From contig JAZDHD010000446.1 in assembly GCA_043806215.1 (NCBI GenBank), positions 1 to 51,761 on the forward strand: a stretch of DNA of 51,761 nt, read 5' to 3'. This document shows, piece by piece, positions 17,516 to 25,942 of the stretch (position 1 is the stretch's first letter; each line of letters starts with the position of its first letter). The stretch comes from JAVHLK01 sp043806215. Lineage in GTDB: Bacteria; Desulfobacterota; Desulfomonilia; Desulfomonilales; Desulfomonilaceae. Position numbers and translations under genes: made by a program. Below the pieces are notes generated by a model that saw only the letters and a program-made list of their open reading frames with translations, did not search any database and had not been told where the DNA came from.

Positions 17516-18043
17516 CTACTCCCACCGGGCTCCCGTAATCAGTTCACTGAGTTCCCGCTTTGCCGCTGCGGAACTCGAATCAATGTTCACTGCCTTGACA
17601 AAGCACGACATGGCCTTTGCCTTATGCATGAAGAATCTCTTGTGAATGACGCCTTCCAGGTAATACCCCTGGGCCAGCTTCTGAGGCAGGATGCCTCCAA
17701 TCTTCTCTCTGATCTTGTTCGTCGCCTGAATGTCGTCCAGCGCGCTCTTAACGTAGTATGCGGAGAAGCTCTGATGCAGGCGTCCCTTGATCTTGGCTTC
17801 AGCCAATGCATAGAGGACGTCGCCGTACAACGGTGTTTGATTCATCCCATCGCGGTCAAGAACGTCCTTAGCCTCTTCCAGTAAATCAAGAGCTTCCAAA
17901 TAATGCGTTCTGTCCACAAGTATCGCGGCCGTCTTCAGAAGGGTCGCAGCGTCGGGGCCTGCGCCGCCCGCGCCCACGGCCGTCAGAGCCACCAAAGCCG
18001 ACACCGCCGCAATGGCTGCCGGAAAAAATACCGGAATCCGCAC
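17516..18043 (-). CDS. Exported/membrane-anchored hypothetical protein with helical repeats
   Basis: I start this at GTG 18043, which has AGGAG four bases upstream; the same frame is open to an ATG at 18178 but without a ribosome site. The 175-residue product begins with a hydrophobic segment (VRIPVFFPAAIAAVSALVAL) that could be a signal peptide or anchor. The remainder is alpha-helical and TPR-like (HYLEALDLLEEAKDVLD, then YGDVLYALAEAKIKGRLHQS, then CFVKAVNIDSSSAAAKRELSELI). No enzyme motif is recognised. It lies 72 bp upstream of xseB on the same strand and may be the first gene of that operon. Confidence 0.6.
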   Translation of the reverse strand: MRIPVFFPAAIAAVSALVALTAVGAGGAGPDAATLLKTAAILVDRTHYLEALDLLEEAKDVLDRDGMNQTPLYGDVLYALAEAKIKGRLHQSFSAYYVKSALDDIQATNKIREKIGGILPQKLAQGYYLEGVIHKRFFMHKAKAMSCFVKAVNIDSSSAAAKRELSELITGARWE

Positions 18044-18249
18044 GATGCTCCTGCCCGCACAATAATTCTTCAGGACCGCCGACTCAAGCAGCCTGCAAAT
18101 ACAGTATACACATTTTTCAGAATAGGGCCATTCCCAATTGCGATACGAGCCGGCGCAGCCCCGTAAGGGGAACTTCAAGCCCGCGGAGGCAGGGAGTCGA
18201 CGCCCGAGATGATCTCATCGGTATTGTGTGTTGAGCCGGACAGTGGGAT

Positions 18250-19326
18250 CTAACGAGTCAACTCGAATTCCACTCTCCTCCCCATCCTTTCGGGAGTTGT
18301 TCCCGAAGGCTGGAGCATCGCCTGAGTGCTTCCGTGACCCTCGATCCGTATTTGCGAAACCGGAACACGATAGGTGGTCATCAAGTGTCGAGCTACCGCT
18401 TCGGCCCGTTTAACCGACAGCATCTTGTTGTAATCGGGCTTACCCTTCCCGTCGGCGAACCCATGGAGGACAACCCGGAGTGACGGGTCCTGACCCAGAG
18501 CCTGAGCCACTGCCGCCAAAGATGCCATGTTCGCCCTGTCGGCAGCGGGATCCTTCGACCGTACGGAAAAACTGCTGTAATCAAACGTCACCGGACCGAT
18601 AGAGGGGCTGGGAAGCGGAGCGGCAGGCGGGGCGGCTTGAGGTCGGCTGCACGGTGCCACGAGGTACCGCTTCATCCACGCGTGCCATGGGGCGGGAGAA
18701 TTGATGTCATTCGCGTCGATGTAGACGCCTCGTCCCTTACTGGCAATGGCCCTGAGATAGAACCGTCCGTCCTGGGCGTTCCCGATCTGGAACGTATGGA
18801 TCTCGAGATCGGGATTGTTGCGGCATATCTGGTCCGCTATCTTGATGGGATCGGCATTACATGATTCCACCCCCCCGCCGACGAGCAGAATAATGCTCTT
18901 GCCTTCAGAGTCCGCCTTCACTTCGCTCGCGGCGGCCCTAAGCCCGGCCGACAGAGAACTTACTCCGTAAGAGACCGACTTCGGAAACGCGTTGATGAAT
19001 TTTTCCGGGTCCCAGGGCTGAAGTGACAAAACGCTTTCAGTGTTTTCGCATCCCATCCCGACTTTCAGGCCATAGTGCCGCAGGCCGACATTGAAAAAGC
19101 CGTCGGCGGTCAGCGGCATGGCTCTTTCAAAGAATCGCATCTGAACCATGAGATGCTTGTAGCGGTCATTGTCTTTCATGAATCCCGAGGCATCGAACAG
19201 CACCAGAATATTCGAGACTCTCTTACAATCGTCGGCACGAACAGGGGTGGTTGCACAAACGGCCGGGATCACGGTCAGGCATAGAATCAGTCCTCTGTGG
19301 AACCAGTCCCTGAAAAAGGGTGCCAT
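18250..19326 (-). CDS. von Willebrand factor A domain / OmpA C-terminal domain exported protein
   Basis: This 358-residue protein has a Sec signal peptide (about residues 1-31, ending near PVRA). A vWA-like domain follows (about 38-225: NILVLFDASGFM resembles a MIDAS DxSxS region with the second Ser replaced by Gly; later SIILLVGGGVESC). A Pro/Ala linker precedes a C-terminal OmpA domain (about 250-355: VVLHGFADGKGKPDYNKMLSVKRAEAVARHL and IEGHGSTQ) that binds peptidoglycan in the periplasm. The ATG has a strong AGGAGG site, and a good sigma-70-like promoter lies about 55 bp upstream. This suggests a periplasmic or outer-membrane structural/stress protein. The specific ligand is unknown. Confidence 0.88.
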   Translation of the reverse strand: MAPFFRDWFHRGLILCLTVIPAVCATTPVRADDCKRVSNILVLFDASGFMKDNDRYKHLMVQMRFFERAMPLTADGFFNVGLRHYGLKVGMGCENTESVLSLQPWDPEKFINAFPKSVSYGVSSLSAGLRAAASEVKADSEGKSIILLVGGGVESCNADPIKIADQICRNNPDLEIHTFQIGNAQDGRFYLRAIASKGRGVYIDANDINSPAPWHAWMKRYLVAPCSRPQAAPPAAPLPSPSIGPVTFDYSSFSVRSKDPAADRANMASLAAVAQALGQDPSLRVVLHGFADGKGKPDYNKMLSVKRAEAVARHLMTTYRVPVSQIRIEGHGSTQAMLQPSGTTPERMGRRVEFELTR

Positions 19327-19383
19327 GACCTTCCTCCTGCAGTTCCAGTCGCCGCAAACATGCGAGACCGCGTGATTTGGGTG

Positions 19384-19412
19384 GAATTAGCAGAGGATGG
19401 GAAGATTGTCAA
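19384..19412 (-). promoter_or_regulatory. Sigma-70-like promoter for the vWA-OmpA gene
   Basis: On the minus strand, TTGACA (complement of 19407-19412) is followed after 17 bp by TAATTC (complement of 19384-19389). The predicted start near 19377 would give a leader of about 50 bases to the ATG at 19326. It lies back to back with the promoter at 19451. Confidence 0.55.
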
Positions 19413-19450
19413 GAATTATAATAAAATACCCCCGGCGTCGGCGTGAGGAC

Positions 19451-19478
19451 TTGACAACCGCGAGCCTGAATCTATTGT
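19451..19478 (+). promoter_or_regulatory. Sigma-70-like promoter for the DUF2752 gene, possibly leaderless
   Basis: TTGACA at 19451-19456 and TATTGT at 19473-19478 are separated by 16 bp. A start site six to seven bases later coincides with the ATG at 19485, and there is no Shine-Dalgarno sequence, so the message may be leaderless. Confidence 0.5.
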
Positions 19479-19484
19479 TGATCC

Positions 19485-19928
19485 ATGGGTAATCTCCGCA
19501 AAGGTACGGGTGCCGTTGAAGAACTCCTTCTCCTTGTTCTTGCCTTCGGTGCGGTCGCCGGTTCTTTCATCCTGCAGCCGGACGGCTGCGGGAGTCTCGG
19601 CTTACCGGTTCCGTTCACGGGCATCCGGGTAACTCTCCCTGAAGTCTGTATGAGCCGCAGGGTGCTCGGCGTATCATGCCCGGGATGCGGACTGACGCGC
19701 AGTTTCGTTGCCGCGGCTCACGGAGATTGGACTGAAGCCGTCCGCTGGAATCCCATGGGTCCGGTCCTGTTCTTGGTGGTTTTGTTCCAGATACCGTACA
19801 GAGCCGTCAATTACTTGGGGCTGTGGAGTTCCCGTCACTGGTGGATACGACTCAGGGCCGGTTTGGCCCTCTCCGTGTGGCCCATCTGCACAGGTCTTGT
19901 TGCAGCGTGGCTCATACGAATGATATGA
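19485..19928 (+). CDS. DUF2752 family membrane protein
   Basis: This is a 147-residue integral membrane protein of the DUF2752 family (function unknown). The family signature is clear: CPGCGLTRSFVAAAHGDW followed by WNPMGPVLFLVV at residues 65-97. There are three or four hydrophobic helices (about 12-30, 88-105 and 120-145). No ribosome-binding site precedes the ATG. The next gene (CBS protein) begins 248 bp later and probably has its own signals. Confidence 0.82.
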   Translation: MGNLRKGTGAVEELLLLVLAFGAVAGSFILQPDGCGSLGLPVPFTGIRVTLPEVCMSRRVLGVSCPGCGLTRSFVAAAHGDWTEAVRWNPMGPVLFLVVLFQIPYRAVNYLGLWSSRHWWIRLRAGLALSVWPICTGLVAAWLIRMI

Positions 19929-20176
19929 CTTGCGGGGTCCGGACCTTTGCACCTCGGATTGCGGCCTTCGGGATGAAATCGGCTTACGTCGTTGTAGAGC
20001 GGGGATTGATCTGCAACCGGGGAATGGGTGATTATCTTAAGGAAGAGTCCTTTCGGCCCTTGCCGTGGACCGTACCTCATACCGCCGGACGTGCCCGCGA
20101 ACCACGCGATAATTGGGTGCGTCGGAGTATTTCCGTTGTCTCAGTGGGGCAACGAGACTGCAAAGGAGGAGTAATC

Positions 20177-20722
20177 ATGCTGGCCAAGAAAGTAAGGGAC
20201 GTAATGGTTCCCCTGACGGACTACGCCGTTGTGAGCAAAGACAAACCGTTGAAGGAAGCGGTTGCCGTGCTCAAACGGGTCTATTGCGAAGTCGAATCCG
20301 GGGCTTGCACGGAAGCGGGGCACCGCGCCGTCCTGATTCTCGGGGCAAACGACGAACTTCTGGGAGTGATGGATTTCCGCTCTCTTCTGAGCGTGCTCAT
20401 CCCCGAGATTGCCGGCAGCCTTACCGAGAGATTACGAAGCCTTGGGGTATCCATTGCCTTTGCAGAGGCCGGGGCCCAAGACCTTGACGAGGCCCGTTCG
20501 AGCTTTCGGGCACGCGTGCTGAAGAACGCGGAAACTCTCGTGGAAGACGTCATGCTCAAGCCCAAGGGCGTAATCCAAGCCGAAGACGATTTGCTCACGG
20601 CCCTCAAACTCATGCACCGGAACCGGATTGTCGTGCTGCCCGTTTACGAGGACGGAAAGCTCGTCGGCGTTCTGAGGGACTCGGATCTGTTCCTCTGTGT
20701 GGCAGCCGATCTCACGGAATAG
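20177..20722 (+). CDS. CBS-domain protein
   Basis: This is a small cytoplasmic regulator-type protein of 181 residues built from a pair of CBS motifs, which bind adenosyl ligands such as AMP/ATP in other proteins. The ATG at 20177 has an excellent AAAGGAGGAG site, so upstream in-frame sequence from 19823 is not part of the gene. The first CBS motif (about residues 1-70: VRDVMVPLTDYAVVSKDKPLKEAV ... GVMDFRSLL) is separated by a linker of about 55 residues from the second (about 125-178: VEDVMLKPKGVIQAEDDLLTALKLM ... VGVLRDSDLF). No attached effector domain is present. What it regulates is unknown. Confidence 0.85.
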   Translation: MLAKKVRDVMVPLTDYAVVSKDKPLKEAVAVLKRVYCEVESGACTEAGHRAVLILGANDELLGVMDFRSLLSVLIPEIAGSLTERLRSLGVSIAFAEAGAQDLDEARSSFRARVLKNAETLVEDVMLKPKGVIQAEDDLLTALKLMHRNRIVVLPVYEDGKLVGVLRDSDLFLCVAADLTE

Positions 20723-20822
20723 CCCGGCTCATAAGCCCGAAAAATGAAGGACGTATTTCTCTGCGCCTTTCTTCCGTTGACCGGATGACTGGAAGTATGC
20801 CGTAATACCTGCCGGAGGACAT

Positions 20823-21956
20823 ATGCCGGAGACTCTGTTGAACGTATTCTTCCCAACACTACTGGTTGTGGGGGGCTTCGTCGCGATCTGCTACTTCTGG
20901 GAATGGTTCTACCAGGCCCCCACATCACAGGACGAAACCGGTTATTTCGTTACCGGTGACGGGTGGCGTCTGGCCGTCCACAGGTATCGGCCACAGGGAG
21001 CGGCTAAAGGACTGCCGGTGATTCTGTGCCACGGATTGGGCGGCAACCGGTACAGTTTCGATCTCCACGGAGCCCCCTCCCTCGCTCCGTACTTGAAGAA
21101 ATCCGGCCGAGACGTGTGGGTGTTGGAGCTGCGGGGGTCCGGGGCAAGCGACCGGCCGGGTTTTTGGATCGCTAATGTGCCCTGTTCGTGGGGTTTCGGT
21201 GATCATCTGGAGTGCGACGTTCCTGCTGCAATCAATTACGTTCTCGAAAGGACGGGCGCCCCCGCGGTCCATTGGATAGGCCACAGCATGGGAGGAATGC
21301 TTGCGGAGGCATGGCTCGCACGCAGCGGCAATCCCGGTACGGCATCGGTCACGGTCATCGGATCGCCGGCCGACTTCTCGAAAATAAACAGACCGGCCTT
21401 CCACATGCTTCTCCATCTCAGATGGGCCCTGCGACTCCTGCACATCGCGCCCGTGGCCTTCTTTGCAAAGGCCTTCATTCCCGTCATCCATCGCTTGCCC
21501 AGTTCCCTGCAAGGGCTTTTCCATCCCCCCAACATCGACGCGGCGGCTGCCAAGAGAATGGTGGCCATTGGCTCTCCGGCCCTCATGTCGAGTGAATTAT
21601 GGCTCGACTTCGCCCGGTTCCTCGAAATGGGCAAGCCCGCGGATGAAAACGGAGTCCCCTATTTGCAGCACCTTCCGGCCTCGGTTGTTCCCGTGCTTCT
21701 CCTCAGCGGTTCAAAAGACGCCATGGCACCGCCCGCTTCCGTTTTCGGCGCAGTTCGTCCCCAACAGGATAGGGGTGAACGCAAGTGTATCACGTATGGC
21801 AGAGACACCGGATGTCGGGAAGATTACGGTCACGTGGACCTTTTGGTGGGTAGGAACACGGAGACGGAGGTGTATCCCGATATTCTCGAATGGCTCGGGA
21901 GCCGCGATTCCCTCTGCGGAAATGATCCGTCGTACTCCCCGGCGGACGCACGGTGA
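20823..21956 (+). CDS. Alpha/beta hydrolase, membrane-anchored
   Basis: This is a 377-residue serine hydrolase, probably an esterase or lipase-like enzyme. An N-terminal hydrophobic helix (about residues 8-27) should anchor it in the membrane. The fold signatures are LCHGLGGNRYSFD (68-80, oxyanion side), GHSMGG with nucleophile Ser155, Asp299 in LLLSGSKD, and His337 in YGHVDLL, giving a plausible catalytic triad. The lid region (about 185-260) is long and hydrophobic, which suits lipid-like substrates. A repeat array begins within about 30 bp of its stop. Substrate is not deducible. Confidence 0.85.
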   Translation: MPETLLNVFFPTLLVVGGFVAICYFWEWFYQAPTSQDETGYFVTGDGWRLAVHRYRPQGAAKGLPVILCHGLGGNRYSFDLHGAPSLAPYLKKSGRDVWVLELRGSGASDRPGFWIANVPCSWGFGDHLECDVPAAINYVLERTGAPAVHWIGHSMGGMLAEAWLARSGNPGTASVTVIGSPADFSKINRPAFHMLLHLRWALRLLHIAPVAFFAKAFIPVIHRLPSSLQGLFHPPNIDAAAAKRMVAIGSPALMSSELWLDFARFLEMGKPADENGVPYLQHLPASVVPVLLLSGSKDAMAPPASVFGAVRPQQDRGERKCITYGRDTGCREDYGHVDLLVGRNTETEVYPDILEWLGSRDSLCGNDPSYSPADAR

Positions 21957-22140
21957 CCCGGCGACGGAAACGCCCCCCGGCCGAAGGCCGCGGTAGCGCC
22001 GGCCTCCGAGCCGGTTCTTTTCTCCATGAACGCCCGGCAAGGGACGCCGGGACGCTACTGACGCTCGGCAGGGACGCCGGGACGCTACCATCGCCCGGCA
22101 GAGACGCCGGGTCGCTACTGTTGCCCGGCGGGACGCCGCA
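21957..22140. repeat. Hairpin-cassette repeat array
   Basis: Four variant copies of the CCCGGC-loop-GCCGGG hairpin module, most followed by CGCTAC, lie between 22030 and 22138. They are preceded by GCGCCGGCCTCC plus a CCGGC-CTCCGA-GCCGG hairpin at about 21992-22014. Spacing is about 28 bases, and loops vary (AAGGGAC, AGGGAC, AGAGAC, GGGA-type). The modules are the same as at 5771-5857. No terminal inverted repeats were found at this copy. Confidence 0.8.
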
Positions 22141-22183
22141 GAGTTTTCTCGGGAAGGTCCCGCCGGATGTGTGCAACAGAGCA

Positions 22184-22465
22184 CTACGGTACCGGAACCT
22201 GAATCCCGAACGGTCCGGGAAAAGAATCACACATCGGCGGCAATTCGGGGAATTGGAACGAGACGATGCCGCACGTCGGACACGGAGGGTACCAGGTCCG
22301 TGACGACTTCGGCCAGAAATCGATATTGTACGGATCGGGCGGCTCCGCCGCCGGGGCATTGTGAGGCAGGTACGGATTGAGCATCTGACCGGACACGGCG
22401 GCTGCGGTTCCGAGAACCAGCACTACCAACACTCCGATGAGACGGATCATGTGTCTCGTATTCAT
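22184..22465 (-). CDS. Small exported proline-rich protein
   Basis: This encodes 93 residues from the ATG at 22465, which is preceded by AGAGGTG. Residues 1-27 form a classical signal peptide (charged N-terminus, then LIGVLVVLVLGTAAAVSGQ). The mature part is short, rich in Pro (about 16 of 66 residues), aromatic and Cys residues (YPPCPTCG, PPMC), and contains no known domain. It is probably periplasmic or surface-exposed. It lies between a repeat array and the divergent yceD promoter. It was chosen as real because of the signal peptide and ribosome site; it could still be spurious. Confidence 0.55.
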   Translation of the reverse strand: MNTRHMIRLIGVLVVLVLGTAAAVSGQMLNPYLPHNAPAAEPPDPYNIDFWPKSSRTWYPPCPTCGIVSFQFPELPPMCDSFPGPFGIQVPVP

Positions 22466-22703
22466 TGAAGGCACCTCTGGTGAGTCTCTCGATAATGTGC
22501 CGGAAGCTCTGTACGAAATGGACCTCTGAAGGTCGCACTGAGTCCAAGCTCGGCAGTTCGTATCGGCGACGCTTTTCCACAGCCGGTACGCGGAGTGGAG
22601 TATATCCTATTTTCCCCAGAGATGTCAATTAGCTTGACCTTGAAAATAAACTGGATTATGAGACTGTGAGTCGGAGCCGGGTAGGCATTCCGCACCTTTT
22701 TGC

Positions 22704-22731
22704 TTGACTTGACCGAATGACCAGCTATATT
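22704..22731 (+). promoter_or_regulatory. Sigma-70-like promoter of the yceD-rpmF region
   Basis: TTGACT (22704-22709) and TATATT (22726-22731) are spaced 16 bp apart in a locally AT-rich stretch. The predicted start is about 22738, about 32 bases before the yceD ATG. The remaining gap back to 22466 shows no gene. Confidence 0.6.
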
Positions 22732-22769
22732 CTTACAGTTTATCTTGAAGGGACGGTCCGTCGCAGCCC

Positions 22770-23315
22770 ATGAAGATTCGCATCGACGAAATTCCCGAAG
22801 AGGGATTGGAAGTGGTCTTCTCGGGAGACAAAGACGTCCTGACGCCGGAACCTGCGGACCGCGAAACGCCGCAAGGTGTGCGGATGGATCCTCGTATCAA
22901 AGGTCACGTCCGTCTCATTGAGAGCGGAGAAAGCCTTCTTCTCTCGGCCCGTGTCCGGACAACCCTGCATCTTTCATGCTTCAGATGCCTTGCAGAGTTT
23001 GATTCGGACCATGAGATAGACGTCGATCTCGTTGTCCGCCGTAAAGAGATGGAAGGTGCGGAAAACGAGCACCTCGATGACTCGACGGCAAACGAAGTGT
23101 GGACTGAAGGACCGGAACTCGACCTTGGCACTCTGCTGGCGCAGGAGTTTCTTCTCGATGTGCCTATGAAGCCGCTCTGTACCGAGGATTGTCTGGGACT
23201 CTGTGCACGATGCGGAGCGTTGAAGGGCTCCAAGGAATGTACGTGCCGGGAACAAGATGAAATCGATCCCAGATGGCAAGTCTTGGCCAAGTTGAAGGAA
23301 CAAGCGCCCCGTTGA
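22770..23315 (+). CDS. yceD: YceD/DUF177 family protein (23S rRNA accumulation)
   Basis: This is a 181-residue member of the DUF177/YceD family, whose E. coli and plant members are needed for 23S rRNA accumulation. Seen in the sequence are the acidic strand-rich core, LHLSCFRCLAEFD with the CxxC-like pair (about residues 69-81), and the C-terminal signature EFLLDVPMKPLCTEDCLGLCARCG with paired cysteines (about 127-150), then DPRWQVLAKL. Length is standard. It precedes rpmF, the almost universal partner, but here with an unusual 308-bp gap. Confidence 0.9.
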   Translation: MKIRIDEIPEEGLEVVFSGDKDVLTPEPADRETPQGVRMDPRIKGHVRLIESGESLLLSARVRTTLHLSCFRCLAEFDSDHEIDVDLVVRRKEMEGAENEHLDDSTANEVWTEGPELDLGTLLAQEFLLDVPMKPLCTEDCLGLCARCGALKGSKECTCREQDEIDPRWQVLAKLKEQAPR

Positions 23316-23623
23316 CTCCAATGATCATGCGCCCGGGACAGCCTTCCAAGAGGCGGTTTTCGTCGCGCAGCAATGAGCGGAGCGTACCGGCAGCCGATGC
23401 CGAGTGTGGTAAATTGAATTTGGCCCTCCGATTCATGGGAAAGTTGTGAGGGAGCGTGCAGCAGGCTGAGTCTTCGTTTTCTGCGAAACGAAACGGCTTG
23501 GCTGCATTGAACGAAGATGTTGACGCGGCGGCGGAGAACGACTCGCTTTACCCACGGAGTGTAAGGAGGGGAGACACCGCGTGTCGCGGCGGAGAATGCT
23601 TTTCACTCAAAAGAGGATGTCAG
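23316..23623 (+). other. Gap between yceD and rpmF, no gene seen
   Basis: In most bacteria rpmF follows yceD closely. Here 308 bp separate them. The frame leading into rpmF is open from 23456 but has no coding character. I see no hairpin terminator, tRNA or repeat copy. A second promoter or an RNA leader for rpmF is possible but not demonstrable. Confidence 0.4.
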
Positions 23624-23803
23624 ATGCCTGTACCAAAAAAACGGGTCTCACGAACCAGAAGAGATAAACGGCGGACCCACAAGAAGCTTGCCCCGGTTAA
23701 TTTGAGCCGGTGCCCTCAGTGTTCGGAGCCGATGTTGCCGCATCGGATCTGTCCGTCATGCGGGTTTTACAAAGACAGAACAGTCATCGAAACAGCGTCA
23801 TAA
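23624..23803 (+). CDS. rpmF: 50S ribosomal protein L32
   Basis: This is a large-subunit ribosomal protein of 59 residues. It begins with the invariant MPVPKKRVSRTRRDKRR and contains a zinc-ribbon of two pairs, CPQC (residues 30-33) and CPSC (43-46), i.e. the C+ zinc-binding form of L32. AAGAGGA lies six bases before the ATG. It is followed 10 bp later by fabD, with no plsX or fabH between. Confidence 0.97.
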   Translation: MPVPKKRVSRTRRDKRRTHKKLAPVNLSRCPQCSEPMLPHRICPSCGFYKDRTVIETAS

Positions 23804-23813
23804 ATCCGAAGAC

Positions 23814-24779
23814 ATGTCGATCGCCATCAGCACAGCGACTCTCGAATCGGCCGCGTTGATGTTTCCGGGGCAGGGATCACAATATCCCGGCATGGGAGCG
23901 GACCTGGCAGCTGAGAGTTCAAAAGCGCGGGAAATTTTCCAGCGGGCGGACGATATCCTCGGGTATTCGCTCTCGAGGATCATGTTCGACGATCGCGGAG
24001 AGGACTTGCACCGCACCGTACACACCCAGCCGGCCGTATTCGTACACTCCATGGCCGTGCTGGAAGTTCTTCGCGGGCATTACCCACTCTCGCCCGTTGT
24101 GGCCGGGGGGCATTCCCTGGGCGAATATTCCGCCCTGTGCGCGGCCGGCATCCTGGATTTCGATGACGCCCTCGACATCATCCGGATCAGGGCCGTGGGA
24201 ATGGATCGGGCTCAACCGCCGGGGACGTGCGCTATGGCTGCAATCATAGGCCTGAACAAAGAAAGGGTGTGTGAATTGGTCGAGACACACCGCGGGCAGG
24301 ATGTCCTGGAGGCTGCGAATTTCAATGCTCCCGACCAGGTCGTGGTTTCGGGGTCCATGCCGGCCGTGACCCGGGTGGTGGAAGCAGCCGGTCGGCAGCG
24401 TCGCACCAAGGCCGTAGTCTTACCGGTTTCTTCAGCTTTTCACACCAACCTGATGGATCCTGCACGAATTGCACTGAGCACCCGCCTTGAAGAGGTGTCG
24501 TTCGGACAAGCCCGTTTCCCCGTGATCGCTAATCTGAACGCACGGCCGTATCCGGACTCCCATGCCGAGATTCGCCGAAATCTCGTTGATCAAGTCGTCC
24601 AGCCGGTGCTCTGGGAAGACTGCGCGGCTGCCATGAAGCAGAGCGGACCAACCATATTCCTGGAGATCGGTCCCGGCAAGGTTCTGTCCGGGCTGCTTCG
24701 GCGAATCGACCGGGCGCTCGCGACCGTGAGCGTCTCCGATGTCCCGAGTTTCAGATCTCTCATGGGGGAGGCGGTATGA
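23814..24779 (+). CDS. fabD: Malonyl CoA-acyl carrier protein transacylase
   Basis: This enzyme transfers malonyl groups from CoA to acyl carrier protein for fatty-acid synthesis. The 321-residue enzyme has GQGSQ (19-23), the nucleophile motif GHSLGEYSAL with Ser101, the substrate-binding Arg in IRIRAVGM (near 125), and the catalytic His210 in SSAFHTNLM. Length is typical. It overlaps fabG by 4 bases (ATGA), showing tight translational coupling. The start ATG was kept because the open frame and the rpmF stop leave only 10 bp. Confidence 0.96.
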   Translation: MSIAISTATLESAALMFPGQGSQYPGMGADLAAESSKAREIFQRADDILGYSLSRIMFDDRGEDLHRTVHTQPAVFVHSMAVLEVLRGHYPLSPVVAGGHSLGEYSALCAAGILDFDDALDIIRIRAVGMDRAQPPGTCAMAAIIGLNKERVCELVETHRGQDVLEAANFNAPDQVVVSGSMPAVTRVVEAAGRQRRTKAVVLPVSSAFHTNLMDPARIALSTRLEEVSFGQARFPVIANLNARPYPDSHAEIRRNLVDQVVQPVLWEDCAAAMKQSGPTIFLEIGPGKVLSGLLRRIDRALATVSVSDVPSFRSLMGEAV

Positions 24780-25543
24780 ACCGGGATGTTTTCCGCCTGC
24801 TCTCCGTAGAGGGAAAGACGGCTCTGGTTACGGGCGGGTCCCGAGGCTTGGGCAGGGCGGTTTGTCTGAATCTGGCCCGGGCGGGAGCGTTTGTCATAGT
24901 CAATTACGCAAGTTCCCCGGCCGCTGCCGAAGACACACTCGGCATGATCCGGGAGGCCGGCGGCGACGGAAGGCACGTGCAATTCGACGTAAGGGATTCC
25001 GGGGCCGTTGACCGAGGAATCGCCGAAATTCTCGCCGGTCGTAACGCCATTGACATACTCGTAAACAATGCGGGCATAACGCGGGACGGGCTGCTGGGCA
25101 GAATGAAGGATGAGCAGTGGGCGGAGGTGATGTCGGTCAACCTGTCAGGCTCGTTTCACGTCTGTCGGGCGGTCGCCAAGCGCATGATCCGGAATCGCGG
25201 GGGAAGGATCGTCAACGTCGCTTCCACCGCGGGCGAGGCAGGAAATGCCGGCCAAGCCAACTATTCGGCAGCCAAGGCCGGACTCATCGGATTGACGAAA
25301 GCTCTGGCCAGGGAACTGGCGCCCCGCAACATTCTTGTCAACGCGGTTTCACCCGGAATAATCAGCGGAGGCATGAGCGGGCAGCTCACCCAAGAACAAC
25401 TGGACGCCATTGTCAATCACATTCCCTTGGGCAGGCCGGGCCTGCCCGATGACGTGGCTGCCGCAGTGCTGTTTCTCTGTTCGGAGATGTCCGGCTATGT
25501 GACCGGGCAGGTAATCCGTGTCAACGGCGGGCTTTACATGTAA
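24776..25543 (+). CDS. fabG: 3-oxoacyl-[acyl-carrier-protein] reductase
   Basis: This is an NADPH-dependent short-chain dehydrogenase that reduces 3-ketoacyl-ACP. The 255-residue protein has the cofactor loop TGGSRGLG (19-26), NNAG (97-100), catalytic Ser150, Tyr163 and Lys167 (YSAAK), and the usual PG motif after the active site (VNAVSPG). The C-terminus ends in RVNGGLYM, the normal FabG tail. It lies in the fabD-fabG-acpP-fabF cluster, overlapping fabD. Confidence 0.96.
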   Translation: MNRDVFRLLSVEGKTALVTGGSRGLGRAVCLNLARAGAFVIVNYASSPAAAEDTLGMIREAGGDGRHVQFDVRDSGAVDRGIAEILAGRNAIDILVNNAGITRDGLLGRMKDEQWAEVMSVNLSGSFHVCRAVAKRMIRNRGGRIVNVASTAGEAGNAGQANYSAAKAGLIGLTKALARELAPRNILVNAVSPGIISGGMSGQLTQEQLDAIVNHIPLGRPGLPDDVAAAVLFLCSEMSGYVTGQVIRVNGGLYM

Positions 25544-25657
25544 AGGGATAGCGCCCCGGCCCCCCTTATCCGGTAAGGATTTCAAGACAAGGCCGAACTG
25601 GAAAACGGACGGACCGACCGGAGCGGAAAACGAAATACGTCGCGGAGGAGACCCACT

Positions 25658-25903
25658 ATGGATGATCTTGAAAAGAAAGTCGTCGATCTCATTTCGGAAG
25701 TGCTCGTGGACGTCAATAAAGAGAATATCCAGCTCGATTCAAAGATCGTCGAGGATCTCGGTGCGGAATCATTGGATATTTACGATATGATAGCCCTTCT
25801 TGAGGACGAATTCGGCATGGAAATCACCGACGAGGAGGTTGAACAGATCCAGACCGTTAAGGACGTAGCCAACTTCATCCGGGACCATCGGAAGGCTTCC
25901 TAG
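25658..25903 (+). CDS. acpP: Acyl carrier protein
   Basis: This is a small acidic protein of 81 residues that carries growing acyl chains on a 4'-phosphopantetheine arm. The attachment site is Ser38 in DLGAESLD. The second helix is EEEFGM-like (LLEDEFGMEITDEEVEQI) and the C-terminus VKDVANFIRDHRKAS is typical. The ATG is preceded by GGAGG-rich sequence (CGGAGGAGACCCACT). The 114-bp gap after fabG could hold a secondary promoter, common for acpP. Confidence 0.97.
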   Translation: MDDLEKKVVDLISEVLVDVNKENIQLDSKIVEDLGAESLDIYDMIALLEDEFGMEITDEEVEQIQTVKDVANFIRDHRKAS

Positions 25904-25942
25904 ACTCGGCAGACTGCCCGTTTCAACTCGTTGGAGGGTGAC

